DNA of 64,000 nt from Phallus indusiatus (lineage: Eukaryota > Basidiomycota > Agaricomycetes > Phallales > Phallaceae), in NCBI GenBank assembly GCA_027605045.1, contig JAQFWX010000012.1, positions 694,930 to 758,929 of the forward strand, read 5' to 3'. Below are positions 34,578 through 45,848 of this stretch, piece by piece. Below the pieces are notes generated by a model. The model saw only the letters and a list, made by a program, of their open reading frames with translations, did no database searches and was not told the origin of the DNA. Numbering within the stretch: the first letter of the stretch is position 1; each line of letters opens with the position of its first letter. A program made the translations under genes and the position numbers.

Positions 34578-35039
34578 GATGTCACGAGAAAATCGGCTCG
34601 TGACATGTGGCTTGAATCTGTTGTTGTTGATATATCTCTACCTAGTAATGTGCTAAGCCAACTTGTCTGGAACAACATTAAATAAAGAACTCACGATGCA
34701 CTCAAGGGTTTGCCTGGCTTGTGTTATCCATGCCGCATCCCACTTCTTCTTAATATATCCCATTTTGATGCTTGGATTCAGGACTTTACTTGTGGATCAG
34801 TAAAGTTCATTGAAAGGTAAATGAATATGCAACATGGCAAACCAGGTTCACCGATGTTTTGTCAGACAACTTGTAATACTTTTGAAGTATTTTTAGTCCA
34901 CACTCCAGCCCAGGCAGGACATCGGCATAATCAGGGTGTGCAGCATATGCCTCCCACCTAGTCTGTAGATATTCCAAGATGGGTATGTTACGCCATATGG
35001 TGGGAATGGTCTCACTGGAGAACACATTTTGGGCCTCAG

Positions 35040-35368
35040 TAAGGGTCTCAATGGATAATGGGTATTACGGGTAATACCCTTGGATACCCATACCCCCACC
35101 CATGGATATTGCTACCCGTGGGTACAGGTATCCGGCGCCTATTTACCCATAAGGGTATGACTCTGAAAATGTGCAATTTTAAGGGTACCTGTTTGTATAT
35201 ATACAATAATCATATAGTAAACTAAACCATACCCGCAGGTAATACCCGTACCCGCATAAGGGTACCCGGCACTTAAAATATCCATTCGGGTATGGTATGA
35301 GATCTGTGACTGTCAATACCCGCAGATAGGGTACCCATATCTGAGTGCCATACCTGTTGAGATCCTTA
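35040..35368. mobile_element. hAT-like MITE, family G, copy G3 (329 bp)
   Basis: TAAGGGTCTCAATGGATAATG...CTGTTGAGATCCTTA with perfect 8-bp TSD GGCCTCAG (35032-35039 and 35369-35376). Interior of GGTAATACCC/GGGTACC repeats. Inserted in the hAT fossil. Confidence 0.9.
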
Positions 35369-36377
35369 GGCCTCAGCAGGATCCTAAACATCAAGTGAGA
35401 TTTTAGAAAAAAGTGAGGGTAGAAGAATTGCTTACTTGGAGAACCTTGGCAATAAGTTTGAGACAGCTCCACTCGGTCAATGTGATGGTGAACATGATGT
35501 AGGTGTGACCGCCTGTGAGTTTTGGCACTTTGCCAGACCGATCTGCATGTAAGAGAAAGAAATCTACAGCCTGTATATGCTATTATCAGAGCGCAACAGA
35601 TGAATAGGGGATTATACTTATCATTTGAAGGTCAACAAGCCTAGTAAGGAGGTCATACATCGATGACCATTGAGTCCGAACCCATTTCTTAAGCTGAAGC
35701 AGCTTCAGTGTCTTCTTCTCACAACACTCTTTGAAGAATGCACGTGCTTGCGGAGACACCTTAATCTGATACACGATGATTAGATATTAATAGAATCAAG
35801 GTAGTAGGACAGAGCGACATACCTGTTTGATTAGAGCCAGAACCTTTCCAAGCAAGTCATGGACGTCAAACTCAGTGGTTCCTGACTTCGCTTCTTCTTC
35901 TTCAACTACACCAAATGGAGTTTCTTCATCTCTAATAAGCTGATCTTCTTCGTCATCGATCTCCTCGTCATATAAGGAATGTTTGCGCTTGGTACTGCGA
36001 AGTTTCTTTTGGACAGTACTTGTAGGGGTAGGGGCAACGCCTTTGATGAAAGCTCTTGCTGCTAGATTCAGGACATGCATGGCATAACTGCAGTGATGAT
36101 AGAGTTTAGCCATATGTACATATAATACTATACATACTTACCGAACCTGTCAATCATGGAAATCAAAGTCCAAGATGTCTTCAGCAGCCATGTTTGGTTT
36201 GGTTAGGGATGACATCACGGCATCATTGACTGAAGCATTGTCAGACGTAAACTATCCTATCTGGAGGAGAATGAGTTTGGATGAATGGAGTGTGTAAGGT
36301 TATCTACACACCTTGCTTCTTAAGCCGAAGCAATCTATCATCTATGGCACATGTAATTGTCTTAGTATGAATGCTGT

Positions 36378-36510
36378 AGAATAGAATAGAATACAATAGA
36401 ATACAATAGAATACAATAGAATATAATAGAATACAATACAATATAATACAATACAATACAATACAATACAATACAATACAATACAATACAATACAATACA
36501 ATACAATATA
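36378..36510. repeat. Pentanucleotide microsatellite (AATAC/AATAG)n
   Basis: About 26 tandem 5-bp units, mostly AATAC with AATAG and AATAT variants at the left. Open frames across it are artefacts of the repeat. Confidence 0.9.
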
Positions 36511-36583
36511 ACGAACCTTGAAAGAAACCTTGAGAGTTTGAATGGCCTCCTGTGCCTTTTGGATGATCTTGATCCTAAGTTTC

Positions 36584-36756
36584 TGTTAGGGCGACTCAGG
36601 GCACACACCTAGAGGAGGGAAAACCTAAGAGCTATTGAGGGGCAGCGACTAACTACTCACCTAGAGGAGGGAAAACCTAAGAGAACAAGCTTAGGCATCC
36701 CCCTCTAGGGAAAATGCATATAAGTACAGGGTATGAAGCACCCGACTGATCTCCAT
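36584..36756 (-). repeat. Solo LTR F4, first piece
   Basis: Begins TGTTAGGGCGACTCAGGG after GTTTC (36579-36583) and stops at CAT (36754-36756), where element E2 is inserted. The rest (after a second CAT at 49831-49833) runs to 50010 and is followed by GTTTC (50011-50015). The pieces add up to 350 bp, the length of family F. Confidence 0.88.
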
Positions 36757-37467
36757 CACTGAAGACATTGTAGGGTTTGACCAAAAAAAGGATCCTAAGA
36801 AAATTATGGTTCGAGGCATAGGCATATGACAATTCACTAACTTGTAATATCATATTATAACTATTACTCAGATTAAGGGATCCTGACTTGAAAAATTGTC
36901 AGTATGTTGCTATTTTTATCTTAGTTAAATTATGTAAGAATTTTTACTTATATAACATTATCAATAACTTTTTCTATTCAATCAAACAGTATACAAAGTA
37001 AAACATATATTATTATTAACCATAGCAGAAAATTATATAATGAAGTTACAGCCGTTCCGGTTACGTAAGGTGGACGCGCTCAGACACTCGGATTTTTGCC
37101 CTCGGCCATTCCCAAAGATGAGCCCGTATCTCGACAACCACAGCGAGTTAAGGTTCAAAAATTTGTATATCATTACTTCTATATATCAGCTCTCATTTGC
37201 CCCATAAGAGATGTCTTAACAATGCCCAGAAAAAAAGTCGAAATTTCTATCTATTTAGACTCCTATGACTTCATACATGAGCTAAACATGAAGCCTGTGT
37301 ATTTAATTAAGAAAGATTTGACATTTCCACTAAGTCTTACAGCTTGCAGGACACCTAAGACATCGGAAAAAAAGGTAGGGTGTTCAGTTGATGTCACAGA
37401 ATGGAGACGCGATGCGACACAATATGATACGACATAACACAGCACAACATTGTAATTTTTCTTCATC

Positions 37468-39358
37468 ATGCGCTTAACCAGAAGCTCTGCAGGCTCTGCG
37501 TCCAAACCCACCACTACAAAAAAACCCCCAACCAAACGAAGAGGACGTAATGAGGTTGATCCAACACTTATACTTGCCACAGGCCCTCGAATTCACAAAC
37601 CAACTCATTCAGTTGGCACAGATTTGACTACTACAAAAACAGTAGTGTCAAAGAAGAAAAAGAGTCAATTGGATGCTATCATAGAGCAGGATGAGGATAC
37701 AGGATCGAGTGCAAGTGAGACTGAGAGTGAGGGTGAAAGGAGGATTGCTGTCCACAATGAGAACTATGCATCTCAGGAGGAAGAAAGTATGTTGGTAGTG
37801 GATGATGTGGGGGTGGAACATTATGACTTGGGCAATGCTTCATTTGAAGATGATCTTGAGCATATCTTGAAGGCTCCCAAGAATAAAAAGAAAGATGCTG
37901 CCAAAGGTGCAAAGAAAGTGTCTGCGAAGTCTGTTGAAAGTGACACCCTGAAAGAGCTAAAGAAGGGTATTTACATTCTTTTATTCTGCATATCCATGAT
38001 CTAATTTGCTATTCTTGAGCTATTTGTTTTGATGTTCCTTCAAATGAGGGCACTGGAACAATTATGACAAATAAGGTTATGATCCCAGTATCCAAAACCT
38101 TTGAAGAAGTGCGCACCATCATTCATTGTGAGGTCGGATGTGAAGGAGTTAAGGAAAAATATTTTCCCTCCATTCTCCTTCACTTCTCCAAGGACCTAAA
38201 GAAGAAATTGTGTCCATTCAAAACTGAGAGTTACTGGGAAGATGTGAAGAAAGAGTGGGAGCTGGAAGTGAAGAGTAAAAAAGATGCAGCATGGATTGAA
38301 GTTCATATACCTGAGAAAGTAAGTGAATAATTACTGGTTTTATTATAAGACTAAAAGTACCTAGTGGTTGAAAGAACTTGCAGCAGCAAACAAGCTACAT
38401 GCTGTTTGCTCAAAGGCAGGCATGTCACAAAATATTCCTGTCAACCCGAAGATCGGAACAAGTGCCGGAAGGACCAGTAAGGGAGCTACACGTGCACAGG
38501 TTGTTGATTTCTATGTTTCGGATGTAGAAGAAGTGACAGAGGCTGGTCCATCATTATATGATTCTGAGGTTGCAGCAAAACAGGCTGCGCTGCTTTTGGA
38601 GCTCGAAAACTGCACCAAATGCAACATGAATAAAGATCCACAGGATCGTATACCCTGTCACATTAATAAAAATGGAGTCCACAAAAGAATTAGCCATGAC
38701 ATAATGGCAGCATGGGTACTTGCTTTGGTATGTTATTTATACTTGACATTTGTAACTACTACTAAAATTGTACTAGGTGAATAACGAGCCTGGTGTTACA
38801 TTGCAGTTACCTCCTAAATGCGATCCATTTATGGAGTTTCACTATTTCATTCCTGGCATGGCATGTGGTTCTAATCTAGGCCTTCCTGATGCACCAGTTC
38901 TAAAAAAACATCAGAAGCATCGAGAATTATCTGTTGTCATTGAAGAGCTGGCACTTCCCACTCGTTCTCAATCAGTTCCTCCCCAATTCTGCTTTATGCC
39001 ATTCCCTAAAAAAGTGATGAAAGTGATGCTTGATGATTCATCTTCTCCTGAACAGCAAACTAAACGAATCCATGTCGAGCCTGCATCTGAGTCGAGTGTG
39101 GAGGAGATTGAGTACCTGATGGTGGCAGACTGGCTACAGACACTGAAAGAAGTCAAAGGTACACAACAGCAAGATTTTTCACACTTCAGTACCCGATTTG
39201 AAGAAGAAAAGTGTCTCATGTTGACAATTGATACACTACTCGAACTCCTGGAGTCATTCTGGGGCCTGCAAGCTGGTTTCAAATTCACCATTGGCGAGAT
39301 TGCATTCTTGACAAAGAACTTGCGAACTGCTGTAAAGAAGATAAAGAATAGTGCTTGA
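37468..39358 (+). CDS. Accessory gene P of element X, unknown function
   Basis: Four open stretches on the plus strand with short gaps that look like introns: 37468-about 37964 (Lys-rich start MRLTRSSAGSASKPTTTKKP, then an acidic Ser/Glu-rich middle), about 38064-38317 (MIPVSKTFEEVRTIIHCEVG), about 38365-38730 (includes CTKCNMNKDPQDRIPCHIN) and about 38777-39358 (starts near NNEPGVTLQLPPKCDPFMEF, ends KNLRTAVKKIKNSA). The repeated pattern of a basic N-terminus, an acidic patch and a Cys/His segment (C..C.....C.I.K.GVHKR) suggests a nucleic-acid-associated protein. No known family is recognised. The first junction does not splice cleanly, so the gene may be damaged. It lies between the left TIR of X and the convergent transposase. 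Confidence 0.5.
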
Positions 39359-39406
39359 AAGGCGAAAAAGGCAAGATATTAACTTTTTTAAATCACAATG
39401 CTTCAT

Positions 39407-40082
39407 TGTCACGCCCGGCGTGCCCCGTGACAATTCCCGAGCTATTACGTAAGCCACACGCCGGGACCCAAGGTTCTCTACTAAGTACGCAGCACGTACC
39501 TACCTCGTACTCCCCGTACTTGATGCACAGCCCCCCGATCCGTCCATTTCTAAATGGAGCCCATCCGTCCGACTCTCTGACTAACCAGGGGTTCGGTTAA
39601 TCCGGACTCTGCCCGTTCTGTCCGTCCTAGAAACCACCATTCCTTTCTTATCCTTTTCTCCTTTTAGTATAGTTATCTTACACTCCTGTATTTAAACCCC
39701 AGTCTCGTAGCTGGGATTCCGCAGTCAGAATATAAATCTATTCTCCTCTCTTATCTACTCCGTCTCTGTTCTTCTCCGTACTCTGCGTGCTCGTCTCATA
39801 CTTAGTTGCGGACTTGCACGTAGTTCAAGTCCCAGTCGTCGTCAGACCTCTTGGGCAATCTAAGTTCGTCGTCGTACTTGACGTCGGACCTGTGCATACT
39901 AGTTACGTACTTCTCTCGTTCTCTGAAATCGAGGGATAACTGAAGTTGGGCGAGTGGGCGCAGCATACAAGCTGAAGCCAAGTCCCTCACACCCGTACTC
40001 TCCGTACTCTCTTTATCCGCACGCACGTGTTTCGTACTAGACCGGACTTATCCGGGATAGGCTCGGAACACGGCACTTGACA
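39407..40082. repeat. Solo LTR, family H, copy H1 (676 bp)
   Basis: TGTCACGCCCGGCGTGCC...CGGCACTTGACA with perfect TSD TTCAT (39402-39406 and 40083-40087), inserted just downstream of gene P. GC-richer than its surroundings, with repeated TACTCCGTACT/CCGTACTC motifs. Confidence 0.9.
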
Positions 40083-40327
40083 TTCATTTAGACTAGCAAT
40101 CCTTTTATTTTTTTTCTTGTTTCATACATTTTATCTATCCAATACCAATTGTTTTGCTGACAAAGATTCAACTCTTTTGTTGCTGTTTGCACCTTTCTGA
40201 TTTGACTCATGTTATATAATAAAATATTTTTATTGAAGTACATAAATCATCAGGTTACAAGAAAAGTTTTTTCTAAAAAAGTCATATATCAAGACATAGC
40301 AACAGAAATATACCCCAAGTGACCCAT

Positions 40328-41889
40328 TCATCCTTTGATTTTCTCCTTAGTAATCATGGCAAGAATGCAATGTATTTCATAATAGATAGTGTTACGGTTT
40401 TTACTCTCAACGGCCGTGTGGAAGGAAGCTCCATGTCAGCATAATAAGGCCTTGAAATATGAGAACACCTCCTCAATTGGATTCAAATCAGGTGAATAGG
40501 GTGGGAGATAATATACTCTGACTCTGCTGAATAGAATTTGCATACGAGTCTCTGTGAAAACGAAAAAAAAAGAAGCTTACTGTGCCGTGCATAATGCTAA
40601 AACTTCATCTACATGATGAATAGCACAGTTATCCATCACAAGAACACTACGCTGAGCTGGCCAAGCATTCATGTGTGGAAGAAGGCATTCAATGTAGTCA
40701 AGAAAACTTGGTCCATCATACGCGCCTTCTCTGATATCAGAAAAAATGATTCCCTCACTACAAAGAGCTGGAAGTAGAGAGTACCTGCAAAAACATCAGC
40801 AATGAACCATTGCAAGAGCTAGTACTTTACCCTGTTCCTCTAAGAAATTTGGCTCTAACTCTATGTCAGGGTACACTACCGCGTCCCCTCATTTTCCTTA
40901 TTTATTATCATCGGTATATATTCATTTCTATTCCATTTACATTTCCCGTCCATTACTTTCACTTTCCGTTTCCTTGTTCCGTCTCTATTTCACTTTCTCT
41001 GCTCGCGCGCGTCGCGCGCTCGTACCCGGCATGATGCCCGTGACATCACGTCGCTTAGGCTCGGTTCGGGCGCCTGGCACTTAGCTGTGTCAGGGCCGCA
41101 CGCCGCGTTATCGTTTTTCATGTATATAGTCGCTATCCCTAGAGTGAGGGTCCCTAAGCTTGTTCTCTTAGGATCCCCTCCCTCTAGGTGAGTAGTTAGT
41201 CTTTCCTTCAATATATTTCCTTAGGATCCCCTCCCTCTAGCTTGAGCTGAGTAGCCCTAACACTCTAGCTCTTGTACCCTTATAAGACCAGCCATTCATG
41301 TGATATGATGTGTGTAAGTCTATCCGGCTCTCATCAATGAAAACTAGATGTTCGGGGGTCTCAGATCCTATCAAAAATTTGAAGCATGCTCTTGCTTCGT
41401 AATTGCGTTCCATAGCTGCATGTGAAAGCTATTTCATTTAGAGGATAAATCAGCAATCAAACTGAACAGCGCCAGATGCACTACACACCTTCTTCATTGT
41501 CAATCCCAACTCTTTCAGTGCATCCCATAATGTTAATGCCCCAACTATAACACCATGCTGCCGTGCTAGTTGTTCTTGCATTTCATCAAGGTAGATATCC
41601 AGATTTCACTCGAGCAAAGCAATAAGGAACTGACATATGGGAGGTCAGATGTGATCTCATTATCAAAATGTTAGCTGTTTAAACTCACCTCAAGCTCTTC
41701 GCAATCCATAATCCTCTTCCTTTTACCTTTCCTTCTACCCCCAGGTGATATTAGTTCACCGGTGCTTCGCCATAACTGAAGGACCCTCTCAACACTGTGC
41801 TTGGGCATGTTCAGGACATGCGAAATCTGATGTATCTTGAATTTAAGGGCAAAGCACAGGTAAATAACCCATTCCCGTAGGTCATTAGA
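40328..41889 (-). pseudogene. Tc1/mariner (DDE) transposase of element X, N-terminus displaced
   Basis: Minus strand. N-terminal helix-turn-helix: LREWVIYLCFALKFKIHQIS, then HVLNMPKHSVERVLQLWRST and a basic GGRRKGKRKRIMD. Catalytic core: VFIDESRIDLHTSYHMNGW (first D), SVLVMDNCAIHHVDEVLA (second D, about 40.64 kb) and [19 protein letters not shown] (third acidic residue, about 40.48 kb). This is the Tc1/mariner DDE_3 type common in basidiomycetes. Damage: solo LTR A4 inside the core, an in-frame TGA at 40436-40438, and loss of the first codons at 41889/41890. The missing start ATGCCAATCATT lies at 49593-49604 in the other orientation. The terminal codons end ITKEKIKG-stop at 40328. Confidence 0.8.
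40864..41262 (+). repeat. Solo LTR, family A, copy A4 (399 bp)
   Basis: TGTCAGGGTACACTACCGC...GAGTAGCCCTAACA with perfect TSD CTCTA (40859-40863 and 41263-41267), splitting the mariner-like transposase gene. Confidence 0.92.
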
Positions 41890-42069
41890 GTATATAATGA
41901 ATAGAATGAAACTTACATTATCATCATCTATATTGAAGAATGTTCTAAAAATCTTTTTAATATTTATTTTGAAATTATATTTCTATTATAATTTAGATGC
42001 ATGGAAAAACCTTAATTTTAAGCATGAGAATACTCTTCGTAATATCAGAGTTTTCCTGGGAAAACCTTA

Positions 42070-42456
42070 CTGCTGTTATAGCATTGTAAGGCACGAGCAT
42101 TTTTGAATGTAAAAAAAATCATTCCAATAAAGTTGTCATATCTCAGTCTGTGATGCATATTTTGACTTGATTTTTACTGTATCTTGTTTAGAAAAAAATC
42201 TAGTTTCATTTTTTAATAAGTATATGTATTTATTGTTGATTTCAAAATTACAGTGTAATTTTGTGTAATTTTGTGTAATTTTGAAATCAACAATAAATAC
42301 ATATACTTATTAAAAAATGAAACTAGATTTTTTTCTAAACAAGATACAGTAAAAATCAAGTCAAAATATGCATCACAGACTGAGATATGACAACTTTATT
42401 GGAATGATTTTTTTTACATTCAAAAATGCTCGTGCCTTACAATGCTATAACAGCAG
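42070..42456. mobile_element. Foldback MITE, family N (387 bp palindrome)
   Basis: Begins CTGCTGTTATAGCATTGTAA and ends with its complement; the two arms are nearly perfect inverted repeats of about 170 bp around a centre with three TTTTGTGTAA-type units (about 42250-42285). TA duplications flank it (42068-42069, 42457-42458). The uninterrupted target (AAACCTTAATAATACAGG) is present in the other E copies at 6238-6252 (reverse) and 55988-56005. Non-coding. Confidence 0.92.
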
Positions 42457-43530
42457 TAATAATACAGGGATTTTTGGAAAATCTTGAGAAAGCTCTAATG
42501 TCACATACTGTGACTTCAAGTTTTAATTATATAGAAACTCAGTATTTCTCACTCCCTCAAAATTATGATAAAAAATTATATTGATAAGTAATTATATTAC
42601 AGCCATTCTGGTTATGTAAGGCGGACATGCTCAGACACTCGGATTTTTGCCCTCAGCCGTTCCCAAAGATGAGCCCGTATCTTGACAACCATAGCGAGTT
42701 AAGGTCTCAAACTTGGAAATAAGGATGTTCATATACAACAGAATATAATGATCAATATAAATATCCTTAACTTAGAGAAATAACTGAGTCCATTTTTTTG
42801 GCTCGAGTGACATGTGACGGATGCATGACAGGTCAATAGTCCAATCTTGCACTACAAAACATGCCTCGCCAGAGCAGATTAATCTCTCCACACCTGTGAA
42901 GTTCGAGACTCCACTGAAGCGTCAAAGATATAAGACTTAAGTCACGTGAAAGATATGAGTGTTATAAGTCCTTGTAAATTCGAAGCCTGCTTCTAAACTA
43001 CTCTACACTCGCGTATTTATATTACAGCAGTTTTCATTACGTAAGGCTGGCGTTCGTTTTTTCAAAATATTCATCGAAACCTTGTGAATACGATTAAGGA
43101 TGCACACGATTCCGGATCCAGGTCAGCCGGATCCGGATCGGCAGGTCATGGTGTATACCAAAAGTCATACTTGGATCCGAACAGATCAAGGATCCGCGGA
43201 TCCGAGTCTTTCGAATCCGAGTCTTTGTGGATCCATGTCTCCCCGGGTCCAAGTCTTTACGGATCCAGGTCATCCCGGATCCAGGTCTTCACAGCTCCGG
43301 GTCCGGGTTTTAAACTATTAATCTGAATTAATTTTTCCATATTATGACAGTATATATTACAAATAAATCATTTCGAAACACCAATTTTCATTATTTATCA
43401 TTAAGAATCTGATATAACTTGTTATTTACATGAAGGAGTAATATAAAAGTAAGAGTGCCCCTTCGTGCCCCTTCTTTTCGCCCCATCTTCAATCCAACAT
43501 CTCTCTTTCTGCTAACACGGCACGGTGCCC

Positions 43531-44723
43531 ATGGCCGGTCCCGGTCCTAAGTTACCTAAGAAAAAAAAGGGAGTTAGAAGAAAGCGCGCAGAGCGACGAG
43601 AACGATACTTAAGGTTTGTTTTGTTATGTGCTCAGTGTTGTAAATCTCCTCTCAACGCTATGTTGCTAGCAACCATGAAGAAAATTTGGAGAAGCAGAAA
43701 AGGTGGCGGGAAGGGAGAAATCTTGATGATGATGATGGCGAAGTCACTGAAGTGGACCACCCGGGGCGCATTTCACGAAGCCCAATGATCGTCGAGAAGT
43801 CGCAATCTTCTCAAGAACCTGTCATTACTCGGATCCGGTCCCCCGTACCAACATTCTCCTATGAAGCAGACAGCCTCTCAGCTCGGATTTTTGAGAAGGA
43901 TTTGGCATTGTTCATCCATTTAATGGTACGTTCCGTCCTGACGCTTGTTGACAGTTCAATAAATAGTACTGATCCAATAACCTAGGAAGAGAAACTTACT
44001 GTAGCCGAGAACGAAGCAATCGACTGCGGGGAAATCTTTGATCTCGATAGATGGAACAATGATGACACACCGATCAACCACAGCTTGTGTGTCCACGCGG
44101 ATCACTTTGACACTTCTCAAGATTTCCTGGATTTTTTATTGAAAATCAGTAAGTAAATTTTATTTTTTTCCTGCAACTAATTTTCTACTTACCTTTCAGA
44201 GACCTTCGACGCGCTATGTCCCAGTTTCGAATGCAAAACATATTCCTTGACGCGATACCCTGGATGCTTCGACGAATTCATCACTTTAAGCTTCCAAAGC
44301 CGGTTTATCCTTTGTATACTGTATATTTTAGGTTGGTACGCGATCTGTGCCTGTGAAGAAGTGTTAACTCCACACGGTCTATTAAAAACAACTAACCGAG
44401 AGCGCTTGGTAAACCTGAAGCAATTTTTCGGTGTTTATCAAGCCTTATCAAACATCTGGTTGCACCGGTGTGCTCTCACGGACTTTGATAGTTTTTGTTC
44501 CTATTTGCAGGGTTTGGCTTCGCGCCACTGGGTGACTCTCCATGCCCTTGAAGGACAAGAACAACGTCCGATATTTGTTCGCTGCGGAAGTGATGAAGAA
44601 GGTGGTAAAGGTGGCTTGTTTGTTGATCTCTATGTCAAAGCCGGCAAAGGTTCTAGTAGTTCATATTTGGCGAAGTTTGCGCAGATGAGTGTAAATCCAT
44701 GGGATATGCTTATTTCGACTTAG
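43531..44723 (+). CDS. hAT accessory gene 1, unknown function
   Basis: Starts MAGPGPKLPKKKKGVRRKRA (a strong nuclear-localisation-like basic run; an upstream in-frame ATG is at 43525). Introns with good GT...AG ends join RRERYLR to SNHEENLEKQKRWREGRN (acceptor before 43672), FEKDLALFIHLM to EEKLTVAENEAIDCGEIFDL (about 43926-43984), and DFLDFLLKI to KTFDALCPSFECKTY (about 44151-44200). The C-terminal third (44247-44723) is continuous and ends KFAQMSVNPWDMLIST. It has Cys pairs (LCPSFEC, ICACEE), but no domain is recognised. It lies between the left TIR and the transposase, is intact by eye, and is likely co-mobilised cargo or a transposition helper. Confidence 0.55.
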
Positions 44724-44756
44724 TTTTTCATGTTAAAGTCAATTATATATAAAAAA

Positions 44757-45830
44757 TCAATCTTGAATTGGTAAATGAGTCGAGCGTGGCATCGAAGAAT
44801 GCTGGTTAGACTTACCTAAGATACATGAGATGTGGTCAGGCGGGAACGGAACGATGTAAAGTGTTGCCGCTACAACTTTGTACCAAAATCTAGACGTGGT
44901 GCATTTATTTCTGCTAAGATTGATCATATTCACTAAGACGGAAAGTTTACGCAATCAGTGGATATTGAGTTATACAGGAGCAACTGTGAATTTGACATAC
45001 CTTTGAAAGAAGCCGCCATAAATGTAATAAATAAATGTTTGGAAGGAAACGGTTGACATAGAGCACGGGTTTCGATGTAAATTCACTTTTTCAATCAGAT
45101 GTTCTGGTTGTTATTATGAGTGGATTTCTCAATATTGACGAGCAACCATAACCTAACGTACCCGGCAGGTCCCACGATAGTATTTTGGATTTCGCGAAAG
45201 GCCAGGAATGATTTTGTTTTGTTTTGTATCGTGATGCAGTCGATGAGACAAGAAATCGTCGTTCTATATAAGACGGCGAAACAAAATAATGAGTCAATAT
45301 CTCGTAAATATCAAGCAACAGTGAAAGTGACATACCTCTGGAAGCTTAACTGGAGGTCTATTATTGGAATCCGGGCGGACATCCATACGTACTTGGGATG
45401 AACCACCCGATCATCCAACATTTATCAAGGATATTTTCTTTAAACTTGCAAAATGGATTGACGTTTGTAATTTATAAGATAATACAATTTACTCACTCAG
45501 TGTTATGCCCTGGACCGAAAGCTTTCTTTTGAACTGAGAGAAACTTTGCTGTTTCGGCCTCGTTTTCAGGCAGTTCAGTCTAGATGTATCAACAATCAGT
45601 ACTGAGTTTTTAATTGTGCACTTCATCCTTACATAGAGCGGACTATTATTTAGTCCAAATTTGGTTGGTAGTTGCTGTAAATGGTCATTGTCCGGGACTT
45701 AGAGCTTAACACTTACCTGATTACAAATCACGATCGCGACTGTTCTTCCTGCCACCGCGACGTGTTCTTCATGCTGCCACCTGTAAGTTAATGTTCTATC
45801 CATTTTTTTTTCGTGTTCCTGATTGTTTGA
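44757..45830 (-). CDS. hAT accessory gene 2, probable, multi-exon
   Basis: Minus strand, convergent with accessory gene 1 and divergent from the transposase. Short frames bordered by good splice sites read, 5' to 3': HEEHVAVAGRTVAIVICNQ (about 45770-45715), QLPTKFGLNNSPLY (about 45675-45640), TELPENEAETAKFLSVQKKA (about 45580-45510), WMIGWFIPS (about 45405), then ILTHYFVSPSYIERRF and further exons to about 44757. Donors such as GTAAGTGTT, GTACGTTAGG and GTATGTCA recur at exon ends. The exact exon chain and ends are uncertain and no family is recognised, but the density of paired splice signals with open frames favours a real gene. Confidence 0.35.
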
Positions 45831-45848
45831 TATGTTAGTTGGTGTTTA

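Larger units (their letters stand above)
34583..36583 (-). pseudogene. hAT transposase fossil, main part
   Basis: Minus-strand remains in correct order: TSDNASVNDAVM (about 36.24 kb, second catalytic Asp region), SYAMHVLNLAARAFIKG (about 36.09 kb), an acidic linker (DEEIDDEEDQ), VRTQWSSMYDLLTRLVDLQ (about 35.7 kb), EYLQTRWEAYAAHPDYADVL (about 34.96 kb) and VLNPSIKMGYIKKKWDAAW (about 34.73 kb). Introns or decay separate them. The C-terminal dimerisation segment is missing here but occurs on the plus strand at 52.9-53.15 kb, as expected if an inversion split the gene. Further insertions: MITE G3, the pentanucleotide array and solo LTR F4. Confidence 0.75.
37049..42600. mobile_element. Tc1/mariner-like element X, ends and main body
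   Basis: Left TIR begins CAGCCGTTCCGGTTACGTAA at 37049 after TA. The opposite TIR, CAGCCATTCTGGTTATGTAA, begins at 42600 after TA, but in the same orientation, because the segment carrying it has been inverted. The TIRs are long (about 110 bp, about 90% alike by eye). The TA target is confirmed by the uninterrupted E sequence at 6084-6110. The body carries accessory gene P (37468-39358), solo LTR H1, and a mariner-like transposase (minus). The rest of X (about 42.6-43.02 and 49.36-49.60 kb) lies beyond, around MITE Z. Confidence 0.7.

Noticed and set aside
36304..36608. Open frames reading YCIVLYCIVLYC and similar
   Set aside because: They are translations of the (AATAC)n microsatellite.
42070..42456. 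Long hairpin as a possible microRNA-type RNA gene
   Set aside because: TA duplications and an empty site in other E copies show it is an inserted MITE; no evidence of transcription from sequence alone.
43084..43326. Short frames at the left end of the hAT rich in SGSGSAG/PDPGQPD
   Set aside because: Translations of the GGATCCGG subterminal repeats of the transposon.
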